Assembly (NCBI RefSeq): GCF_900176595.1
Contig: NZ_LT838813.1
Location: 1 to 64,000 of the forward strand
Source: Aquiflexum balticum DSM 16537
Lineage (GTDB): Bacteria; Bacteroidota; Bacteroidia; Cytophagales; Cyclobacteriaceae
DNA: 64,000 bases
Direction: 5' to 3'
Below, in pieces: positions 36,860 through 46,147 of the stretch. The translations under genes and the position numbers were made by a program. Below the pieces are notes generated by a model. That model had not been told where the DNA came from. It did no database searches and saw nothing but the letters and a program-made list of their open reading frames with translations. The stretch's first letter is position 1. Each line of letters opens with the position of its first letter.

Positions 36860-39325
36860 CTACTTCTCCTTCTCCCCTGGTTTCATTAGTTTTTCCTGTA
36901 CAAGCCCCGGGTATTCTTTGAGATAGAGGTCTCTTTGCGGGAAAGGAATTTCTATATCATTATTTTTGAAAGCATTGAAAATACCTCTCATGACCCGATC
37001 TCTAACCAATATCCAAATATCCACATCATTGACCCAAAACAACACACGGAAGTTGACAGAATTGTCCGCAAAGGTCTGTAGAAAAACTTTTGGTTCAGGA
37101 GCTTTTAGGATTTCATCCCTGTTAAGTTCTTTAGTGATCAGTTCCGTGACCAAATCCATGTCAGATTTATAAGCCACCCCAATGATCAGCTCGACCCTTC
37201 TCTTTTTATCAGAAAGTGTCCAATTGGTCAGGTACTGTGACAATAAATCTCCATTTGGAATGATTACTTCGGCGCCGTCCCAATTTTTGATTTTACTGGA
37301 ACGAATTCCGATATCTTTGACGACCCCTTCCACTACACCCACCTCAATCGTATCTCCTATCTGAATGGGTTTCTCAAATGCCAAGATTACCCCGGAGACC
37401 AGGTTATTGACTATAGTCTGCAATCCAAAACCTATACCTACGGACAATGCCCCCAGCACAATAGCTATTTTATCTATAGGAATACCGGATGCTGCTACAG
37501 CAATCAAAAATCCAATCGTCAGGACAGCCAATCTGATCAAGAGAATTGAAGAACCCAATCTTTTGTTCCCCAAACCCACATTTTGCTGATCCTTGATGGA
37601 AGCCATGTAGGCAACGGTATTTGCCAGGAAGCTGGCTACATAAATTACCACAAAAAAGACAGCTATCTGGGCAAAAGTGAATGAGGCATTCAAAATACTT
37701 CTCGGCTTCACCAGAAATTTACCAATAGCATCAATCATGGATTCCAGAATACTTAGACTTTCAAAAAAATAATAGCCCCAAATAGCAAATGCCAGAAAAG
37801 AAAAGATCCTGTTTACTTTTTTCTGTATATCGTTGAAGTCTATCATGGAAGTAAAATCACTTTCGCTTTTTCTACTTACCTCAATCTGTAGATATATCAA
37901 TTCCTTCACGAGAATTACAAAAATCACCAAGGCCAAAGCATGCATCAGACTTAATGTGGCAGTAATGCCGATCATTTTGCTCAGACTGAATCTCCCTAAG
38001 ATGTTTGCAAGAAAGGAAACCGCTCCAAAACCAATATATAATTTAGCAAAAAGCTTAATATATGGCGGAATATCTATCGTTTCATCCGCATTCTGCAATT
38101 TCAACAACCTCAAACCCAGAAAAATCCCAAAGACATTGAACACCAACAAATGCCATCTTTCCTGATAGGCTATTTCCCAGTACAAGTTGCTGGCAGTACT
38201 TATCAGAAAAAGGAAAAAAAGCATCCACCAAACCTGATAAAGTTCCTTCCCTATTCTCCTTCTCAATAAAACTCCCGAAATACTGACCATCATTACCAAA
38301 ACCAAAGCAAAAAAGGAAACCGGGGGATTTGGGTAAAAAAATGGGGCAATGGCCAAAATGATCATCAAAGAAGAAAGAAAAGGATATCTCGGAACATAAT
38401 TCATCCTCCCTAAGATAATCCCGGAGAACTCTTTTTCACTTTTGATTTTTTTAAGGTTGGATCCTGCCCAGTAGTTGATCAAAAACACCAAAAGCACCAA
38501 AAAGACACTGATGCCAACGTGGCTTTTGATATACCTGCTAACAATGGTCTGATTCAGATTGAGGGATGTCCTAAATACATCGACAAGCCTTTCGGTATTC
38601 GGAAAATCCCTTGGTTCCCAGATGAAATTATTCTCTTTGTCAAAAAGTGCCTTTTCCAATCCTCTTTTTTGGGTATCCAAATTATCGGTAATCTCATCAA
38701 CCTTAACCGTAATTCTGGAAATTCTTGATTGAAAAGTAAGCGCTTGAAGCCTCTGCAAATTCAAAATACTGTCTGTGCGGGTTAAATTGGATTTTAAATT
38801 TGAAATAGCAGTTTGGTATTCGGGAAGTAAGGTAGTGTCACGGAGGTTGTACCGCATCAGATCATCCTGTTTGATAGAATCAATTTTGGTTTTGACCGAA
38901 GCCAGGTTATCTACCCTATTCCTCACTGATTCTTCTATGGTTTCTATCCTTGCATTCATAGAAGTCATCAGGTTATCAAGCGCATTCAAGTATCTCAAAT
39001 TGATCTTTGTTTCAGCATTTTCCAACCTTTTTTCAACAAGCAAAAATACCCCTTCAGACACCGTAATTATTTCAACAATTTGTGCTGTGTCCAATTCATT
39101 CTTCAATACTTTATTGAGCTGATTGATTTTTAAAGTATATTCTTGGGTTTTCCTGATACTTCCCTCCAATGATGGTTTGGATTCTGCTTTTTGGGCTTCA
39201 GTTTCATTTTCATCGGACATAAATAAAGAATCCAACAAATCCTGAGCGTTGGTGATCTGCGCAGTAACTTGGCTATGCATTGAAAACAGCATAAATATTG
39301 AAAACAAAATCCCTATTGACTTCAT
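36860..39325 (-). CDS. MscS-family mechanosensitive channel (large, MscK/MscM-like)
   Basis: A large channel of about 821 residues that opens under membrane tension to release solutes. The N-terminal signal peptide MKSIGILFSIFMLFSMHSQVTA favours a start near 39325 rather than the TTG about 135 bp upstream. A periplasmic coiled-coil region (about 30-260) comes next, followed by about 10 helices (270-640), and the MscS pore and beta domain at the end. The latter has GALSVGIGFGLQTIVNNLVSG (pore helix with Gly/Ala spacing) and GDTIEVGVVEGVVKDIGIRSSKI. Its layout resembles MscK/MscM (YnaI/YbdG are shorter). One base of my count near the start is uncertain. Confidence 0.88.
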   Translation of the reverse strand: MKSIGILFSIFMLFSMHSQVTAQITNAQDLLDSLFMSDENETEAQKAESKPSLEGSIRKTQEYTLKINQLNKVLKNELDTAQIVEIITVSEGVFLLVEKRLENAETKINLRYLNALDNLMTSMNARIETIEESVRNRVDNLASVKTKIDSIKQDDLMRYNLRDTTLLPEYQTAISNLKSNLTRTDSILNLQRLQALTFQSRISRITVKVDEITDNLDTQKRGLEKALFDKENNFIWEPRDFPNTERLVDVFRTSLNLNQTIVSRYIKSHVGISVFLVLLVFLINYWAGSNLKKIKSEKEFSGIILGRMNYVPRYPFLSSLMIILAIAPFFYPNPPVSFFALVLVMMVSISGVLLRRRIGKELYQVWWMLFFLFLISTASNLYWEIAYQERWHLLVFNVFGIFLGLRLLKLQNADETIDIPPYIKLFAKLYIGFGAVSFLANILGRFSLSKMIGITATLSLMHALALVIFVILVKELIYLQIEVSRKSESDFTSMIDFNDIQKKVNRIFSFLAFAIWGYYFFESLSILESMIDAIGKFLVKPRSILNASFTFAQIAVFFVVIYVASFLANTVAYMASIKDQQNVGLGNKRLGSSILLIRLAVLTIGFLIAVAASGIPIDKIAIVLGALSVGIGFGLQTIVNNLVSGVILAFEKPIQIGDTIEVGVVEGVVKDIGIRSSKIKNWDGAEVIIPNGDLLSQYLTNWTLSDKKRRVELIIGVAYKSDMDLVTELITKELNRDEILKAPEPKVFLQTFADNSVNFRVLFWVNDVDIWILVRDRVMRGIFNAFKNNDIEIPFPQRDLYLKEYPGLVQEKLMKPGEKEK

Positions 39326-39660
39326 CTGAATATTTTTTTTTAAATGTAAGGAGAATATAATATGAATGCCGGAAAATTGCATGGGTTTTCTGGGAAAAAG
39401 CTGGAAGTCGGAAGTTGGAAGCTGGAAGACTAATGTAAGGTTCTCGAGGATACAAGGCAAAGTTCATTTAAATCCTTGAATGCTATTCTAGTCAATTGAT
39501 ACAATTACGTCATACGTAAATTAAAAAAACTGTCAACTTGACGTATTCTGAGCTAAATAAAAGTAAAAATAAGCCATAATGTCCTGATTTTAAGAATGGT
39601 ATATTTCTTATTGAATTGTAGTAAGATAAATTTCATCAAAAAAACAAACCAATTACCACT
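39326..39660. other. Intergenic region between mscS and hsp20
   Basis: About 335 bp without a gene. It contains GGAAGTCGGAAGTTGGAAGC (39404-39423 region), a tandem of GGAAG-type words, an ACAAGGCAAAG segment (39451-39462) that resembles the DNA at 36692-36735, and the palindrome at 39505-39519. The hsp20 promoter must lie in the right part. No heat-shock CIRCE element is visible. Confidence 0.5.
39505..39519. promoter_or_regulatory. Palindrome TTACGT-N3-ACGTAA upstream of hsp20
   Basis: A perfect 6-bp arm palindrome with 3-bp spacer lies about 140 bp before hsp20 and about 180 bp before mscS. It could be a regulator site for either divergent gene. The evidence is symmetry and position only. 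Confidence 0.3.
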
Positions 39661-40089
39661 ATGAAACTTGTAAAATATAACCAGTTGGAACCTAATTATC
39701 CAGCTACTTTCAGCAGCTTATTGGACAGGTTCTTTAATGACTCCATCGGACAGAACATCAAACAATTCACTCCTGCGGTGGATATTTCGGAGGATGAAAA
39801 GCAATTTGAAATCCACGTATCCGTGCCGGGAATGAAAAAGGGAGATTTCAATCTTGAGTTAAATGATGGAAGGCTGACCATTTCCGGCGAAAGAAAATTG
39901 GAAGAGAAAAAAGAAGGAAAAAATTTCCACACCCTTGAAACCCACTACGGATCTTTCAGCAGGTCTTTTTATCTTCCGGAAAATGTCAAAGAAGATGGCA
40001 TAGCCGCTGCTTATGAGGATGGATTGCTTAAAGTAAGTCTGCCAAAAGAAGAGAAAAAAGTAAATAAATCAAAAATTGAAGTAAAATAA
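39661..40089 (+). CDS. Small heat-shock protein Hsp20 (alpha-crystallin family)
   Basis: An ATP-independent holdase that binds unfolding proteins. The 142 residues contain the alpha-crystallin domain at about 37-125 (DISEDEKQFEIHVSVPGMKKGDFNLEL ... LPENVKEDGIAAAYEDGLLKVSLPK) with the GLLKVSLPK sheet motif. A short N-terminal arm and the C-terminal KVNKSKIEVK with an I-x-V-type anchor complete it. A terminator follows, and degP, another protein-quality gene, is next. Confidence 0.95.
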   Translation: MKLVKYNQLEPNYPATFSSLLDRFFNDSIGQNIKQFTPAVDISEDEKQFEIHVSVPGMKKGDFNLELNDGRLTISGERKLEEKKEGKNFHTLETHYGSFSRSFYLPENVKEDGIAAAYEDGLLKVSLPKEEKKVNKSKIEVK

Positions 40090-40091
40090 AG

Positions 40092-40122
40092 GCAAGTGGG
40101 GAAACCCACTTCCTTTTTTTTT
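40092..40122 (+). terminator. Intrinsic terminator after hsp20
   Basis: The stem AAGTGGG (40094-40100) / CCCACTT (40105-40111) has a 4-nt loop and is followed by about nine T, just after the hsp20 stop. Confidence 0.88.
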
Positions 40123-40269
40123 GTTATTCTTTTATCTACATCGTAATCAAACACACTTTCCTGTTAAACGTTGTTAAAACCATCTGTCAAACAAAAAAAT
40201 AAGCTTGGTTTTTGATACCGTGAATCTTTAAATTACGTGTATCAAGTTGTAACTTAAAAAAGAAAAGAA

Positions 40270-41766
40270 ATGAATAAAAAGCAGTTTTTCCTTGGAATCA
40301 TCCTTGCTTCATTGATCGGAGGCGTAGTGGCACTTGCAGGGGCAAGCTACCTTTCGAAGCAAAATTCCGCCTCAAACTTCACTGATAAACAGGATACGAG
40401 TCTGGTCAACTGGCTATCTGATGAGAAATTCACCATACCTGACGGGATCAATTTTGTGGCCTCAGCTTCGATGGTCACTCCGGCTGTAGTGCATGTAAAA
40501 AGCAGCATCACAGTCACTCAAGGACAAAGAGGTGCAGACCCTTTCGAGGAATTCTTCGGATTCAGGTCTCCTGACAGAGGGCAGACCCCGAGAGAAGGGA
40601 GAAGTTCCGGTTCAGGCGTAATCATCTCCGCAGATGGATATATTGTGACCAATAACCACGTAATCGAAAATGCCTCACGAATCGATATCTCCCTAGAGGA
40701 CAATACAAGGTACACTGCCATCGTAGTAGGCACAGATCCTACGACAGATTTGGCTTTGCTCAAAATTGAAGCGAGTAATTTGCCCTTTGTAAAATTTGGA
40801 GATTCTGATAAAACAAAAGTAGGCGAGTGGGTTTTGGCTGTGGGCAATCCGTTTGATCTTACCTCAACCGTGACTGCAGGTATCATCAGCGCCAAAGCGA
40901 GAAACATCGGCATCCTGAGAGATATGGAAAACAATTTACAGATCGAATCTTTTCTTCAGACTGATGCGGTAGTCAATCCGGGAAATTCCGGTGGTGCTTT
41001 GGTCAATTTGGCCGGGGAACTCATTGGTATCAACACAGCCATTGCATCGCGAACCGGGACTTTCAACGGTTATGCATTTGCTGTACCCAGTTCTATAGTG
41101 AAAAAAGTGATGGATGATCTGCTCGAATTCGGAGCAGTACAGAGAGGATTATTGGGAGTTCAGATAAGGGATGTCAGTCCTGAATTGGAAGAATTTCTTG
41201 GCGAGAAATTGGATGTCGCCAGAGGAGTCTATGTTGCAGATGTGAATGCGGGCAGTGGGGGCGAAGAGGCTGGTATCAAAAAAGGTGATATCATTATTGG
41301 AGTTGATGGCACGGAAATTTTCAATGTTGCCAAACTTCAGGAAATGGTCGCCAGAAAGCGTCCCGGAGATAAAGTTGATGTAGAATATTTGAGATCAGGT
41401 AAAAAGTATACCACTACCGCAACCCTGAAAAATATTTCAGGTGACACCAAAGTCATCAGAAAAGAACTGCCTGTAAGAGCGACATTTGGAGGGGTAACTT
41501 TTGAGGATTTGAAACCCGACCTGAAAACAAGGCTTAAACTTGACGGCGGGGCCAGTATCATCAGCATTGAAAATGAAGAATGGCAAAAGTCAGGCGCAAA
41601 AGTAGGGTTTATCATTACTTCAATTATCAGCCAACAAGGGCGTTACAGAATTACCGGGGCAGATGATATTTCCAAAATCCTATTTGAAAGTAAAGGTGAA
41701 GAAGTGGTGATCTTGGGTGTTTATCCAAATGGTCAGGAATACTACTTCGAAGTCAATATTGAATAG
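40270..41766 (+). CDS. degP: Periplasmic serine endoprotease, DegP/HtrA (Do) family
   Basis: A stress protease and chaperone of the cell envelope. The 498-residue protein has an N-terminal membrane anchor or signal (FFLGIILASLIGGVVALAGA), a trypsin-like domain with the triad His130 (VTNNHVI), Asp160 (TTDLALLKI) and Ser240 (GNSGGAL), and a first PDZ domain at about 280-365. A second, more diverged PDZ-like region spans about 395-495. The order is that of DegP/DegQ. It comes after hsp20 with its own 180-bp promoter region, which suggests a shared stress role but not one operon. Confidence 0.95.
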   Translation: MNKKQFFLGIILASLIGGVVALAGASYLSKQNSASNFTDKQDTSLVNWLSDEKFTIPDGINFVASASMVTPAVVHVKSSITVTQGQRGADPFEEFFGFRSPDRGQTPREGRSSGSGVIISADGYIVTNNHVIENASRIDISLEDNTRYTAIVVGTDPTTDLALLKIEASNLPFVKFGDSDKTKVGEWVLAVGNPFDLTSTVTAGIISAKARNIGILRDMENNLQIESFLQTDAVVNPGNSGGALVNLAGELIGINTAIASRTGTFNGYAFAVPSSIVKKVMDDLLEFGAVQRGLLGVQIRDVSPELEEFLGEKLDVARGVYVADVNAGSGGEEAGIKKGDIIIGVDGTEIFNVAKLQEMVARKRPGDKVDVEYLRSGKKYTTTATLKNISGDTKVIRKELPVRATFGGVTFEDLKPDLKTRLKLDGGASIISIENEEWQKSGAKVGFIITSIISQQGRYRITGADDISKILFESKGEEVVILGVYPNGQEYYFEVNIE

Positions 41767-41789
41767 AGAATTTGTTTGGTTTTTTTATT

Positions 41790-41828
41790 GAAAAGCTGGC
41801 CTGAGTTTTCAGGCCAGCTTTTTTTTTA
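41790..41828. terminator. Bidirectional terminator between degP and GH9
   Basis: A strong 13-bp stem with AAGCTGGCCTGA / TCAGGCCAGCTT ends in a T-run on the plus strand, while A-rich DNA lies on its left. The T-run overlaps the stop codon of the convergent GH9 gene at 41826. Confidence 0.9.
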
Positions 41829-43610
41829 CCTACTAAAATGCACCATCATCAATATCGCCCCGGCAGTCCCGTCCATGGTGGGTTCGTTGGTGCTGTAATC
41901 TCCTACGTCATCATGGTAAACCACATGCTCGTTTTGGAAAGCGGCAAACTTGTCGGGTTTCAATAATGTCAGGCCCAACAGGTTATTGTAAATAGAAGTA
42001 TAAACCGGCCCATCCACCAAGCCTCCGGGGACGTCCATTCCCAATAGTACATAGGGGGCGGTATGCACTTCCACCGGAAATTCACCTCCATCGGGAATTC
42101 CTGTAAACATGGAACTTCCCCATGGATTTTTTCCAAACAACCAATCCCTTTGAGAAGCCAGAAATGGTTCGAATTGCTTGTCCCCTGACATTTTTTCGTA
42201 CAGAATGACCTGCGTGGCCAAACTTGTCAACAGGTTATTGCTGCACCAGATAAATGGCACACCGATATGAAAAGGGTTTTTCTGGGCACGCTTCAAAGTA
42301 TAATCAATGCCATCTTTATAATATCCTTCCAAAGTTTTTTTAAAATCTTCATCCACCACTTCATGTAGGGAATAATGCCCCATATTGATAAAAGGATACA
42401 ACTGATAATGAGCAGCCGAGTCCCTTACCGTCCAACTGTCGGCCGTATTGCTTTGCAAGGCATAGGATTTGGCTTGTTCCAAATACCTGTCTTCTTTGGT
42501 TAATTTGTACAATTCTGCCGCACCCCATTCCATATCATCTGCCCAGGTTTCCTCATTGTAGCGATAAGGCGCCCCATAGGAATTTCCCTGCTGAAAACCT
42601 TCCTTCTCTCTGCCCAATTGATACAAAGAGATCGCAGCCCTTTTACACTTTGCTGCAAAAACAGGATCATTCAGATCCCTTTCCCAGATCCTGGCCGCCA
42701 AAGCCATGGCCGCGGCACTTCTTCCTGCAAGGTTGGCAACTCCGGTTGCCTCGCTCTGATACTTGCTCAATCCCTGTGGCTTACCTGTGGCAAAATAGCC
42801 TACCCGATAGGAATTTTCACCCCAGCCATAATCCGCATTGTCTTTATTGGGAATCTTAAAACCCCGGTGATCCCTATCATCAGCTACTTGATGGAAAAGC
42901 TGATCGGGCGCAGGATGCATTTTATGGATCCAGTCCAGACCCCATTTGGCCTCATCTAAAATATCCGGGATTCCATTGGCCCCGGGCTGTCCCAAGGCAT
43001 TGACTTTATCCTCAAACCTATCCGGGTACATCTCATAAGCCATCAACATATGGGCTGTGGCATAACTGGAAGTGATCAGATACTTCAGCTGATCTCCGGC
43101 ATCGTGCCAACCCCCACTCAGGTCGACAAAGGTACTGTCCGGCATAGGCCCAAAAAACGATCTTCCATCCTTTTGGTGACAGACCATATCCAAAGCAGGA
43201 TTATAGCCACAGCGCTGCTGCCGCATAAATTCCAACAATTGCTCCTGATAGCCTGCATAGGCATTGTTCGAAATCAAAAAAGGACTAGAACTAACCCCTG
43301 ATTTCTTTCCTTTCACAACATACTGCCCCGCTTCACTGATTGGGGAAAAATCCACTTCCCAATACAAAAATCCACCCCAGGCATCTTTTTTCAATTTGAC
43401 AGGTTTGATGTCCAAGACAGTTTCACCTGTTTCAACATGCACCAACAGGAAATTTTCCCGGACGGTCTCTTTGCTGAAAATCACTGCAACCTTGCTGTCC
43501 TCGGGGAGGTAGCCGATTTGGTTGATGCGGATTTGGATTTCTGCTGCTTTTGGAGATTCGGGATAAAATGTGAGGTTTAGGAAAAGGGTTAGGAGGAGTA
43601 GGTAGGACAT
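41826..43610 (-). CDS. Glycoside hydrolase family 9 enzyme (cellulase-like)
   Basis: An exported enzyme of 594 residues. It has a signal peptide (residues 1-22), then an Ig-like CelD-N domain (about 25-115; INQIGYLPEDSKVAVIF), then the (alpha/alpha)6 barrel of GH9. The catalytic Asp pair is D170-A-G-D173 in GGWHDAGDQLKY, and the acid Glu576 is in DYSTNEPTMDGTAGAI at the C-terminus. GH9 enzymes cut beta-1,4-glucans or related oligosaccharides with inversion. No SusC/SusD or other carbohydrate operon is adjacent, so the natural substrate is uncertain. Confidence 0.93.
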   Translation of the reverse strand: MSYLLLLTLFLNLTFYPESPKAAEIQIRINQIGYLPEDSKVAVIFSKETVRENFLLVHVETGETVLDIKPVKLKKDAWGGFLYWEVDFSPISEAGQYVVKGKKSGVSSSPFLISNNAYAGYQEQLLEFMRQQRCGYNPALDMVCHQKDGRSFFGPMPDSTFVDLSGGWHDAGDQLKYLITSSYATAHMLMAYEMYPDRFEDKVNALGQPGANGIPDILDEAKWGLDWIHKMHPAPDQLFHQVADDRDHRGFKIPNKDNADYGWGENSYRVGYFATGKPQGLSKYQSEATGVANLAGRSAAAMALAARIWERDLNDPVFAAKCKRAAISLYQLGREKEGFQQGNSYGAPYRYNEETWADDMEWGAAELYKLTKEDRYLEQAKSYALQSNTADSWTVRDSAAHYQLYPFINMGHYSLHEVVDEDFKKTLEGYYKDGIDYTLKRAQKNPFHIGVPFIWCSNNLLTSLATQVILYEKMSGDKQFEPFLASQRDWLFGKNPWGSSMFTGIPDGGEFPVEVHTAPYVLLGMDVPGGLVDGPVYTSIYNNLLGLTLLKPDKFAAFQNEHVVYHDDVGDYSTNEPTMDGTAGAILMMVHFSR

Positions 43611-43704
43611 AAGGGTAGATCGGGTTATTGGGTTTAGAATAGGATAAAATTCAATTTAGGCAAATATTTTTTGGGTATTCCGGCATCCGCGGATCTGTTT
43701 AAGG

Positions 43705-43735
43705 TTTGGGCAGTACCAAGATTGATATAAATATC
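43705..43735 (+). promoter_or_regulatory. Candidate promoter TTTG-N19-TAAATATC before the SDR operon
   Basis: TTTG (43705-43708) and TAAATATC (43728-43735, six of eight bases of TAnnTTTG) are separated by 19 bp, the typical Bacteroidota spacing. Transcription would start about 43740 and run through the inverted repeat at 43777-43810. Confidence 0.4.
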
Positions 43736-43776
43736 CGCCAATAATCTATAATGCTTATTGCCGCAGGTATAAATAA

Positions 43777-43810
43777 GTTTACAAAAATGCATAAAGCAAA
43801 TTTTGTAAAC
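43777..43810. promoter_or_regulatory. Perfect 10-bp inverted repeat, likely operator of the SDR-aldehyde dehydrogenase operon
   Basis: GTTTACAAAA (43777-43786) and TTTTGTAAAC (43801-43810) are exact complements separated by 14 bp, and end 14 bp before the SDR start. A dimeric repressor of the HxlR or TetR type is a reasonable binder. No such gene is near. As RNA it could also form a stem just before the start codon. Confidence 0.5.
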
Positions 43811-43824
43811 CAAAAAAATAAAAG

Positions 43825-44565
43825 ATGGATTTAAAAGACAAAGTAGTAATCATAACAGGAGCATCAAGCGGAATAGGAAAAGCAACTGCGATGAAATTGG
43901 CCAAAGAGGGTGCCTCGGTGGTATTATGTGCCCGAAGTGAAGATGAACTCAATCAATTAAAAGAAAAAATTGAGAAGAATGGTGGAAAGGCTTTGGTTGC
44001 GATAATGGATGTGACCAAACCAGCTGATTTTAAAAAAGCCGTTTCTCAAACTTTGGATAAATATGGATCCATCGATGTATTGATCAATAATGCCGGGCTG
44101 ATGCCTCTTTCTTACATCGAAAAACTTAAGACCGAAGAGTGGGATAAGATGATAGACGTCAACATCAAAGGCGTACTCAATGGAGTGGCAGCTGTTTTGC
44201 CGACTATGCGAAAGAACAAAAGCGGTCACATTATCAATATTTCTTCGTCAGCAGCCCACCGGTACTTTCCGGGCGGAGCAGTTTACAGCGCCACAAAGGT
44301 TGCCGTAAAAATGTTTTCCGAAGGACTGAGACAAGAGTTGGCACCGACCTTCGGAATCAATGTGACCTCTATAGAGCCTGGCGCAGTAGACACAGCCCTA
44401 TACGAAACCATCACCGATGATGATATCAAGGAGAAATTGAAAGGAATGATGGAGATGACCACACTCGAGTCAGAAGATATCGCCAACGCCATTTTCTATG
44501 CCTTAAACCAGCCTGACAGGGTAAATGTCAACAACATATACTTAATGCCTACTGAACAAGGATAA
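43825..44565 (+). CDS. Short-chain dehydrogenase/reductase
   Basis: A 246-residue classical SDR. The cofactor motif is TGASSGIGKA (11-20), NNAG is at about 88-91, and the catalytic Ser (ISSSA near 140), Tyr154 and Lys158 in YSATK are intact. Arg in LCARSED after beta-2 suggests NADP preference. The HRYFPGGAVYSATKVAV stretch resembles the YdfG / 3-hydroxy acid dehydrogenase group. It precedes the aldehyde dehydrogenase by 12 bp in one operon, so an alcohol-to-aldehyde-to-acid route or aldehyde clearance is plausible. Confidence 0.9.
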   Translation: MDLKDKVVIITGASSGIGKATAMKLAKEGASVVLCARSEDELNQLKEKIEKNGGKALVAIMDVTKPADFKKAVSQTLDKYGSIDVLINNAGLMPLSYIEKLKTEEWDKMIDVNIKGVLNGVAAVLPTMRKNKSGHIINISSSAAHRYFPGGAVYSATKVAVKMFSEGLRQELAPTFGINVTSIEPGAVDTALYETITDDDIKEKLKGMMEMTTLESEDIANAIFYALNQPDRVNVNNIYLMPTEQG

Positions 44566-44577
44566 CCAAAAAAAACC

Positions 44578-45969
44578 ATGAGCGAAGTAGAAACAAAAGA
44601 AAGGATTGAGACCATCAACCCAACAACAGGTAAGAGTCTCGACCATTACGAATATATGACCGACGAAGAGGTCAAAGTGGCCATTTCAAAATGCCACGAA
44701 GCCTTCAAGAAGTGGAAAGAAGTCTCTCCTAAAGATCGGGCCGAAAAGATCCAAGCCATCGGTAAAGAACTGGCTAATTCCAAAGAAGAGTTGGCGCAAT
44801 TAATGACTGATGAGATGGGCAAGACCTTAGAGCAAAGCAGGCAAGAAGTGGATTTGTGCGTTGCTATTTGTCAAAATACCTCTGAGATCGGACCTAAGGA
44901 ATTGAAAACCGAGGAGCGGGAGCTGCTCAACGGTAATAAAGGACGCGTATCTTTTGCTCCTATCGGTGTAGTATACGGTATTCAGCCTTGGAACTATCCT
45001 AGCTATCAAGTGGTGCGGTACTCCGTAGCGAGCCTCATGGCAGGTAACGGAGTTCTATTAAAGCACGCCTCCAACGTAACTGGTTCGGGCAAACTGCTAG
45101 CGCATATTTATCGAGAAGCCGGTCTATCTGAAGGCTTGTTTACCACCCTGGTGATCAGTCACGATCAGTCCGATGATGTGATCAAAAATAAACTGGTGCG
45201 CGGAGTGACCCTCACCGGAAGTCCCGATGCGGGAAAAAAAATTGGACAGAAAGCCACCGCTGCATTGAAAAAATCAGTCTTGGAATTGGGGAGCAATGAT
45301 GCCTATCTGGTTCTTGAAGATGCCGATATCGACATGGCCGTAAAAGCGTGTGTGATGGGCCGTATATACAATAACGGCGAAACATGTATTGCGGCCAAAC
45401 GGTTTATCGCGGTCGAGAAGATCTACGATGAGTTTCGGGATAAATTCGTGAAGGCCATGAGTGAAGTAAAAATGGGAGACCCCAATGACGAAAATACTGA
45501 ATTGGGGCCCGTGGCACGCAAGGACCTTCGCGATGATCTGCACGAACAAGTAGTGAAAAGCGTCGAGAAGGGCGCCAAGATAGCTTGTGGAGGGAAAATT
45601 CCCAGTAGGGAAGGATTTTTCTATCCCGCCACGGTTTTGGAAAATGTGCAGCCCGGACAGCCTGCTTATGAGGATGAATTTTTTGGCCCGGTAGCCTCAT
45701 TGATCAAAGCCAGGGACAACGAAGATGCCATGCGCATCGCCAACGACAGCCGCTTTGGGCTGGGAGGAGGAATTTTTTCGAAAGATGAAGACGCCGCTAT
45801 CGAAATGGCTGAAAAGCACTTTGACACAGGAATGGTGTTTATCAATTCTTTCGGCTTGGCCGAACCTTCCATGCCCTTTGGCGGTGTGAAAGATTCGGGC
45901 TATGGCCGTGAACATGGTGGGTTCGGTTTGAAGGAATTCGTGAACGTGAAAAGTGTTATGAAACGGTAG
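44578..45969 (+). CDS. NAD(P)-dependent aldehyde dehydrogenase, succinate-semialdehyde dehydrogenase type
   Basis: A 463-residue aldehyde dehydrogenase. It has INPTTGKSLDHYEYMTDEEV at the start, QPWNYPSYQVVRYSVASLMAGN (137-158), Lys162 in LLKHASNV, general base Glu236 (LELGSND) and nucleophile Cys270 (NNGETCIAAKRF). The short N-terminus and the NPTTG opening are typical of GabD/Sad-type enzymes. The gene looks richer in G and C than its neighbours (many GCC, GGC and CGG codons), which hints at transfer together with, or independent from, the SDR gene. A terminator follows. Confidence 0.9.
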   Translation: MSEVETKERIETINPTTGKSLDHYEYMTDEEVKVAISKCHEAFKKWKEVSPKDRAEKIQAIGKELANSKEELAQLMTDEMGKTLEQSRQEVDLCVAICQNTSEIGPKELKTEERELLNGNKGRVSFAPIGVVYGIQPWNYPSYQVVRYSVASLMAGNGVLLKHASNVTGSGKLLAHIYREAGLSEGLFTTLVISHDQSDDVIKNKLVRGVTLTGSPDAGKKIGQKATAALKKSVLELGSNDAYLVLEDADIDMAVKACVMGRIYNNGETCIAAKRFIAVEKIYDEFRDKFVKAMSEVKMGDPNDENTELGPVARKDLRDDLHEQVVKSVEKGAKIACGGKIPSREGFFYPATVLENVQPGQPAYEDEFFGPVASLIKARDNEDAMRIANDSRFGLGGGIFSKDEDAAIEMAEKHFDTGMVFINSFGLAEPSMPFGGVKDSGYGREHGGFGLKEFVNVKSVMKR

Positions 45970-45992
45970 TATGACTGTTTTACCTGATATTT

Positions 45993-46027
45993 TAAAAGCT
46001 TGTTGCTACGGTAGCGGGCTTTTTTTA
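45993..46027 (+). terminator. Intrinsic terminator of the SDR-aldehyde dehydrogenase operon
   Basis: An AAGCTTGTTGCTAC / GTAGCGGGCTTT hairpin with G-U pairs is followed by seven T. It lies about 25 bp after the aldehyde dehydrogenase stop. Confidence 0.75.
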
Positions 46028-46147
46028 TTTTATGGAAATAGCAGGGATTCAAAAATGGGGAAATCTCTGAAAGCTAACACCCAAAAACTGTCCCTCCGGT
46101 AGGTAGCGGATTTGGATATCTTGGATATTGATATTGGGTTAAATAGA

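Noticed and set aside
36860-39460. Long MscS start at the TTG at 39460
   Set aside because: The first 45 residues would be coded by intergenic repeat DNA, while a good signal peptide begins at MKSIGILF.
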